Source: Gnetum montanum (Eukaryota; Streptophyta; Gnetopsida; Gnetales; Gnetaceae). Taken from it: a stretch of DNA of 24,114 bases. Each line of letters opens with the position of its first letter. Within the stretch, counting starts at the first letter, position 1. The stretch is taken from assembly GCA_015680685.1 (NCBI GenBank), contig MNCI01030970.1, positions 84,195 to 108,308 of the forward strand. The letters run 5' to 3'. Position numbers and translations under genes: made by a program. This document shows positions 19,500 to 24,114 of this stretch, piece by piece. The notes below the pieces were generated by a model that made no database searches, was not told where the DNA came from, and saw only the letters and a list, made by a program, of their open reading frames with translations.

Positions 19500-19880
19500 G
19501 AAACCACCAATCGAGGGAAGTTGGAAACTCTTAGAAAATCCAAATGAGTACTCCGATAGGAGAATACTAGTATGTGTGCAACTGACTAGCCCTTATCATG
19601 AACCTAGAATGGTCTATGCACATAGCACATTTGAGAGAGGACGATCTCCCTCACTATTTCGGATCTCTCCCTTCCAATTCAGTCATGGTGGAGATGGCCA
19701 CCTATGCTAATCATTTGAGGCCCTCAGTTCTTTTTAAATTTTTGTTTTACATATTTTTGTTTTACAAATTTCTTTAAATTTTCTTGTTTTTGTTTTAAAA
19801 AATCATTTATACTTTTTCATTTCTTTGTGTGTGTTTGATTCACACTTAATAAGTGCTCCGAAGATGGTATGGACAGTGCA
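19500..19880. other. Junction zone between elements D and E
   Basis: To about 19700 there is coding-like text unlike the pol of element B. From 19731 to 19826 lies a T-rich run with repeated TTTTTGTTTTAC and TTTAAATTTT units, then the caulimovirid leader repeats begin at 19881. The exact breakpoint is not visible; I see no target duplication. Confidence 0.4.
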
Positions 19881-20097
19881 GGAATGCTTTCAGATGTGCA
19901 TAGCGCAGCAATCTGAGATATCTCTGCAAACACACTCACACATACACACTATTCCAACAGGAATGCTTGCAACGGCGCACAGTGCAGCACGTTACGATTT
20001 CTCTGTGGGATTTACACACAGCATACCAGGGATGCTTTCAGGAGAGCAAAGCGCATCACCCTAAGATTCCTCTGATAGCAAACACTCTTACAAACAT
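19881..20097 (-). repeat. Three imperfect tandem repeats in the caulimovirid leader
   Basis: Units start at 19881, 19960 and 20029 with GGAATGCTT/GGGATGCTT, then a GCRYAGYGCAGCA-like block, an ATTTCTCTG-like block and an ACACAC or AAACACTC end. Unit lengths are 79, 69 and about 69 bp. They lie 80-300 bp downstream (minus strand) of the promoter at 20204-20210, in the expected leader of the pregenomic RNA. The third unit (20068-20080) holds TGCTATCAGAGGA, 10 of 12 like an initiator-Met PBS. Confidence 0.6.
20090..20097 (-). promoter_or_regulatory. Leader ATG with adjacent donor-like GTAAGA
   Basis: The minus strand reads GCATGTTTGTAAGAG: the first ATG after the expected transcription start, followed after one codon by a strong donor-like GTAAGA. 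Without splicing it would open a short ORF. Joined directly to the acceptor at 21217 the phase does not fit the C-terminal ORF in this decayed copy. Confidence 0.35.
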
Positions 20098-20203
20098 GCA
20101 GAAAGAAAGACTAACTCTTTGCAAGAAAGAAAAACTACTTAAGACTCTCTCTGATACTCTTGCTTCCAGACTTCGATGCCCCTACAATGGACAGAGGGGT
20201 TCC

Positions 20204-20210
20204 TTATATA
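20204..20210 (-). promoter_or_regulatory. TATA box of caulimovirid pregenomic promoter
   Basis: The minus strand reads TCTTATATAAGGAACC. A TATATAAGG core is characteristic of caulimovirid full-length transcript promoters. It sits 115 bp after the end of the last viral ORF, the normal place for the intergenic promoter; transcription would start near 20178. A TGTGTCATCATCC motif lies upstream (about 20228-20246). Confidence 0.7.
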
Positions 20211-20286
20211 AGAATGGAACCGCCATAGGAGTAAGTGGATGATGACACAGCATATCGCACTATAGGATATGCATTGATTACAAATC

Positions 20287-20343
20287 TTACTGTTTGGATC
20301 CACTTTTACTGTTTTGTCCTCTTTTTACTGTTTTGCACCGCTG
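20287..20343. repeat. 19-bp tandem repeat, three copies
   Basis: TTACTGTTT recurs at 20287, 20306 and 20325 with an exact 19-bp period (minus strand AAACAGTAA). The third copy is only half conserved and contains the stop codon of the C-terminal viral ORF (20325-20327). On the minus strand the zone includes a purine run, AAAAAGAGGA, that might be a plus-strand primer, but this is a guess. Confidence 0.6.
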
Positions 20344-21236
20344 TCATCACTATCTCGTGGAGTTGTGGGTGCCTCGGATTCGTTATGTTCTTCATCCTCG
20401 TCTGTAGAGGGAGCTGACATGACAGGTCCTGGATTGTGCCATCGGATACGCCATGTGCCACCTTCACTGTTGAGTAGACGGAAAGCCGGATCATAATTAT
20501 ATGGCTCCAACGTGGATGGATAGATATGATTCTCCTGACAGTGCATATTGATTTCATGAGCTGTTGTTGTCAGGACGTCTTGGTACCAAGCTAATCGCCA
20601 CGGATTTTCCTAATCTATTCGCCTGCATAAACTAGTTGTGATAAAATAGGATGGATAATAATCTTGAAAGGCTAAATGAGCCATGGTCTCGAAACTAGTG
20701 AAGAATTTAAAATCTCCATGAGGTTCTGCACGCAAACGGCGGATATGGGCAGGATTAAAATTAGTAGGGTAATGTTTTACGGTATGGCCATATAATGTCC
20801 ACCATTCCCAAAATGGGTGATCCTCAGGGGGACAATCTATTGGAAAGGTAAAATCGATATGATAGACATGACAGTCAGAAGGTTTATACCTTGGCCAATG
20901 GATGATAGAAGGAGAGTCTTCTTCTGGTTCAATTAAATGCAAACAATCATCAACAAGTAAATTAGCATGGAGGCTAGTTTTTACATGGATAGGTGGATAT
21001 AGATCATCAAGAACGACATTTGGATGAGCAAAATATGTGTAAGAGACATGGGGACTCATGTTTCGAACATAGGAGTTATACATATAAACCATCCAGTCAT
21101 CAGAAGCATCCATATGCACACCAGTTATTTGTGACTGTGTTAAATACAAACGATGCAAATTACACGGGAGTACTTTATGGCTTGAACGAAGCTCCCATCC
21201 TTCGTGCAAGTATGTTGCTGCAAAAGAAACACAATA
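20325..21236 (-). pseudogene. Caulimovirid C-terminal ORF, function unknown
   Basis: Open frame of about 300 codons directly after the RNase H stop and in the same frame, with one internal TAG (20610-20612). No ATG opens it; the first Met is about 40 codons in (GVHMDASDDWM). Composition is striking: rich in Trp, Tyr, His, Pro and Asp (HPFWEWWTLYGHTVKHYP, DFTFPIDCPPEDHP), with an acidic Ser/Thr/Glu tail (APSTDEDEEHNESEAP) ending GAKQ. No transmembrane segment or enzyme motif is evident. Its place after RNase H recalls the second ORF of florendoviruses and ORF IV of rice tungro bacilliform virus, but I cannot show homology. A splice-acceptor-like site lies at its start (21246-21218). The plus-strand ORF 20993-21292 is a shadow. 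Confidence 0.75.
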
Positions 21237-21246
21237 TTAGTATTGG
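21218..21246 (-). promoter_or_regulatory. Candidate splice acceptor before the C-terminal ORF
   Basis: The minus strand reads TACTAAT (21242-21236), then ATTGTGTTTCTTTTGCAG to 21218: a branch-point-like motif, a pyrimidine-rich tract and CAG, in plant-typical spacing of about 20 nt. The RNase H stop codon TAA lies inside the TACTAAT. Exon sequence would start at 21217 with two bases finishing a codon. Confidence 0.5.
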
Positions 21247-22823
21247 AACTCTCTGGTCAGATAATCTGCCAGATTATTTTCTTTACCACTAAGATACTGT
21301 GTTTTATAAGTAAAATTAGCTAAAAATAAAGACCATCTAATTAAACGAGTATGGGCAACCTTATTTAAATGTTTAGTCTGAAGATATTTATCAAAATATT
21401 TTAAATCTGACCGAATAATAAATTCCTGTTCTTGAAGAAATAGACGGAATTTTTCAATACCTCGGATTATGGCAAGGAGTTCTTTGTGCGTGGAATGGTA
21501 ATTTAATTCAGCAGGGTTAAACTTACCACTGGCATACCTGCATACATACGTCATCCCATGTAGTTCTTCTTTGAGAACTGCTCCCCAGAATTCTTCTGAT
21601 GCATCTGTTTCGAGAATCAATGTGCCATTTGTAGGTAATCGTAAATATGGTAATCTGGTACACTGGTCTTTTAGGCGTTTGACTGCATCAGTATGAGCTT
21701 GACTCCATGGTTGAGGATTACTTGTTAATTGTTGATTTAAAATCTTGCGATCTTTAGCAAGATCCTTGTAAAACCCTGATAAGTAATTTAAGCATCCGAG
21801 AAATCTTTGGAGTTGAGTTTTGTCTGTGATGATATCAGGAAAATTCTTAATATCTGTCAGAATATGTGGTTGTAAACTAATCTGCCCATTTTTAATTACT
21901 ACACCTAAAAAATTCACTTCGTCTACAGCAATTTGTATTTTTTTCTCGGAAGGAGAAAGAACTAATCCATTTTGATCGATAAGATTGTATAGCTGTAGAA
22001 GGTGTTGTTGGTGTTCTTCAACATTTTTAGACATTACTAATATATCATCTATGTAAACTAGTATAAACGGATAATCCTTAAAGATCGCATCCATACAGGC
22101 CTGAAAAATAGACGGAGCAGTTTTGATTCCAAAAGGTAAAACCGTCCATTCATACAATCCTTGCGGCACTGTAAAAGCTGTCTTCCAGCGATCTTCGGGT
22201 ACTACTTGGATTTGCCAAAATCCACTCTTAAGATCAAACTTTGAATACACATGTGTCCCTTGTAAGCGTTGGAATAAGTCATCTTTACTAGGGATCGGAT
22301 GTTGTACTGATTTGATAATTGCATTAAGTGGTTTATAATTAACCACTAGTCGTTTTTTCCCCCTGGTCAATTCGGCACGCTTATTGACATAAAAAGCTGC
22401 ACAAGAAAACATGCTAGTGCTGGGTTGTATCATTTTTTTCTCTAACAGCTGTCGTATTTCTTGGGCACATTCTTCTTTCAATTGTGGGGACATCCTGATG
22501 TGATGTGCTTTTGACTCAGGTTGTACACCATCTAATAATTCTATTTTGCACCAGTGTTCTTTCTTGTGGCGAAAGGCTGTTGGATCTTCGTTAGCCACTG
22601 TCAGTAGTTTGGTGCGTAGTTGGTCAAAGTTTGTTTTGTGGGATTGGATCTGGTTGACAATCCACTGTGTTTTTGGGATTTTATATTTTGTTTTAGTAAA
22701 TCTATTAATAGGAGTAAATGTCCTAGTAAACTTATGTTGTCCTAAATAGACATGTCTAGGGGAAATTATATAAGGTTCTAATAATGCTAAATTATCTACT
22801 CCTATAACCATATCATATGAAAG
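21237..22823 (-). pseudogene. Caulimovirid reverse transcriptase-RNase H
   Basis: Open for 529 codons, in frame with the protease ORF upstream after one TAG (22824-22826); no ATG is needed, as it is part of the polyprotein (a Met at 22811 is internal). Counting from that Met: RT motifs KKRLVVNYKPLNAIIK (about 148), FDLKSGFWQIQV (about 193), VLPFGIKTAPSIFQ (about 225) and catalytic YIDDILV (253-259; bases 22055-22044). RNase H follows with ETDAS (Asp 403), THKELLAI, IIRSD and NNLADYLTREF, so all four acidic positions are kept. It ends at TAA 21239-21237, the normal end of caulimovirid RNase H, with no integrase downstream. That separates it from Ty3/gypsy elements. The active residues look intact, so decay is recent or selection was recent. 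Confidence 0.92.
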
Positions 22824-24114
22824 CTAGTTAATTGCATTTATTTGTAAAGAAAAAGTAGATGCATCAGGTAGCAGTATAGGTAAAGAATACTTACGATTCA
22901 CCGTGGTGGCTGCTTTGTTGAAGTTTACTATTAATCTTTCACGGTCTTGCCACAAGTATTCTAGTATAATAGCTTCATTGGCGAGGGTTATTTCTGCTCC
23001 AGAATCAATTAATGCATCTACAGGATATGGTTTAAAACCTTTTAATTTAATCCAAAAAGTACATAAAGGAGTACATACCTTTTTTTCATTTTGATTAACT
23101 CTGATCATATGGATCTGAGCTATTTCATGTTCATACTCCTGTTGGCCTTCAGCTTCTTCTTCAGCCTGTAATTGTTCTATTTCTTTTTGGGCTTTTTCAA
23201 TAAAAGCTCGTAATTTTTTGATTCTGATTTTCCTATTACAGGTTTTGGTTTGAGGTTGTATTTGCTGATGTTGTACTTCCTCTTGTTGTAGCCATTCTTC
23301 TAATTCTTCCCTTTGTTCTGTTTCTGATTCTAAAGGTTGGCTGTCATACGTTGGATTGACTTCTTTTTCTAATTTCTTTAAAGCTTTTATTTCAGCTTTA
23401 TTTTTGCTAACTTGTTTATCTAATTGAATATAAACAGTTAAATCTTCTAAAGGTGTATGCTTTAACTTATGTTTTAGTCTATCTAATTTAATCTTAGCTA
23501 ATACTAATTCATCTTGTATCCTTTTTGTTTCAGTTTTCGACGGCTGCTTGGAGGAAGAAGCACGATTCATATTACAGTAATAAACATCACCATCAGATGA
23601 ATCAGAGGGATTACTAGCATAATCAGAAGCTAATCCTTTGTCATATTCTTTCCAGTATTCATCTGGACTATTGTTTGGTTCATCCTCAGAAGGTGATGAA
23701 GGACATAAATCTTCTCGAGGGTTGTAATAGATATCATCCATTTCTGGATCTGATACCCATTCAAAATGTGTTTCTCGAAGATTATGTTTCCTAATGAAAT
23801 AAACTTTCTTTTTGTCCTTATCTTTATTAGGACAATCAGGTGCTAGATGTGGTCCTCCGCAAATAAAACATTTTACGCTTCTTCGACCTATTGGTTTTTG
23901 ACGTCGTCTAAAGAATCCAGGATACTTTTTGACTCTTCGTCTTGGTGGAGATGATCGTTCTTTTCTCCGCCACTGTTGTCTAGGTTTACTACGAGACGAA
24001 GATCCTTTACGACAGTTGGAACATTGTCGTTGTGATTTTTCTTTTTGTTTGTTTTTGAATTTTTCTTCTGGACATAACTCTAAACACAAACTCTTACCTA
24101 GCCTATTATTCAGT
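22824..24114 (-). pseudogene. Caulimovirid polyprotein: coat C-terminus, zinc knuckle, protease
   Basis: Partial; the frame is open to the right edge, so the coat core and movement protein lie outside. From the edge: NRLGKSLCLELCPEEKF, a Lys/Arg-rich region (RRKERSSPPRRRVKKYP, RRRQKPIGRRS), then a zinc knuckle CFICGGPHLAPDCP (23870-23832), an acidic Tyr/Ser/Asp segment, two Lys/Glu coiled coils (around 23530-23370 and 23240-23140), and the aspartic protease with VDALIDSGAEITLANEAI (DSGA at 23006-22995). It stops at TAG 22826-22824; the RT part follows in the same frame. Basic coat tail plus knuckle bind the pregenomic RNA, and the protease would cut the polyprotein. The layout resembles petuvirus-like polyproteins. 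The knuckle is C-x2-C-x3-H-x4-C, one residue shorter than usual. Confidence 0.88.

Larger units (their letters stand above)
15234..19700 (+). mobile_element. Athila-like Ty3/gypsy element D, lacking RT and integrase
   Basis: Plus-strand relative of element B: 5' LTR, PBS one base later, gag, protease. It follows B in the protease-RT linker until roughly 19500-19540, then similarity ends. No RT, RNase H or integrase is found. From 19700 to 19830 the sequence is T-rich and non-coding, and then the caulimovirid leader begins. The copy is either a gag-pro-only derivative with its own 3' tail or was cut by the later insertion or rearrangement that brought in element E. No 3' LTR is visible. Confidence 0.82.

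Noticed and set aside
20149-20157. TATCAGAG-type PBS about 20-30 nt after the viral transcription start
   Set aside because: Only about 9 of 12 positions fit and the site is too near the start; the copy in the third leader repeat fits better.
20306-20557. Minus-strand ORF in a second frame, and plus-strand ORFs 20235-20417 and 20314-20496
   Set aside because: They overlap the real C-terminal frame (20546-20325), which continues the upstream ORF in phase after a TAG.
20993-21292. Plus-strand ORF opposite the viral C-terminal ORF
   Set aside because: Antisense shadow; it crosses the RNase H stop and has no recognisable content.
1-24114. CRISPR arrays, bacterial operons, tRNA or rRNA genes
   Set aside because: No regularly spaced identical repeats, no ribosome-binding-site-led gene strings, and no cloverleaf or rRNA core seen on either strand.

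Overview
The window looks like plant nuclear DNA made almost entirely of decayed retroelements. Evidence includes Ty3/gypsy gag-pol relics with plant-type primer binding sites (PBS), a caulimovirid (plant pararetrovirus) polyprotein, and a fragment of a plant 3-ketoacyl-CoA synthase gene. The AT-rich, nested, stop-riddled sequence without an intact host gene fits a large repeat-rich seed-plant genome. A gymnosperm is possible, but that is only an impression.

Layout. (A) 1-3150, minus strand: the 5' end of one Ty3/gypsy element, with a probable LTR carrying a TATA box and repeated palindromes, an initiator-Met-type PBS and a broken gag that runs off the left edge. (Host relics) 3247-5028: a plus-strand 3-ketoacyl-CoA synthase pseudogene without its catalytic Cys, a possible minus-strand TM9/EMP70 first-exon relic, and an unidentified helical ORF. 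(B) 5379-12406, minus strand: an Athila-like Ty3/gypsy element with 831-bp 5' LTR, tRNA-Asp-type PBS, gag, protease, RT (FMDD), RNase H and integrase. All domains are broken and no 3' LTR is visible. (C) about 12600-14679, minus strand: a gag relic of another, Tat/Ogre-like lineage. (D) 15234 to about 19700, plus strand: a second member of the B family, with 858-bp 5' LTR, PBS, gag and protease but no RT or integrase. B and D diverge from one another, with 5' LTRs facing across relic C. (E) about 19830-24114, minus strand: an endogenous caulimovirid with coat-protein C-terminus and zinc knuckle, protease, RT-RNase H, a C-terminal ORF of unknown function, a pregenomic-type promoter and a repeat-bearing leader. 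It continues past the right edge.

The best lead is in E. The whole coding region lies in one frame with no frameshift and three stops. The middle stop sits inside a branch-point-like TACTAAT followed by a pyrimidine tract and CAG, directly before a C-terminal ORF that has no nearby ATG. A short leader ATG followed at once by a GTAAGA donor suggests that the second ORF was expressed by splicing from the leader, as in rice tungro bacilliform virus. The second lead is the B/D family. Both copies share the same in-frame TAG in the protease region and lack the Gly of the protease D-S/T-G motif, suggesting amplification of an already defective lineage. Their very short U3 (83-86 bp) is packed with GATATC/CG motifs.
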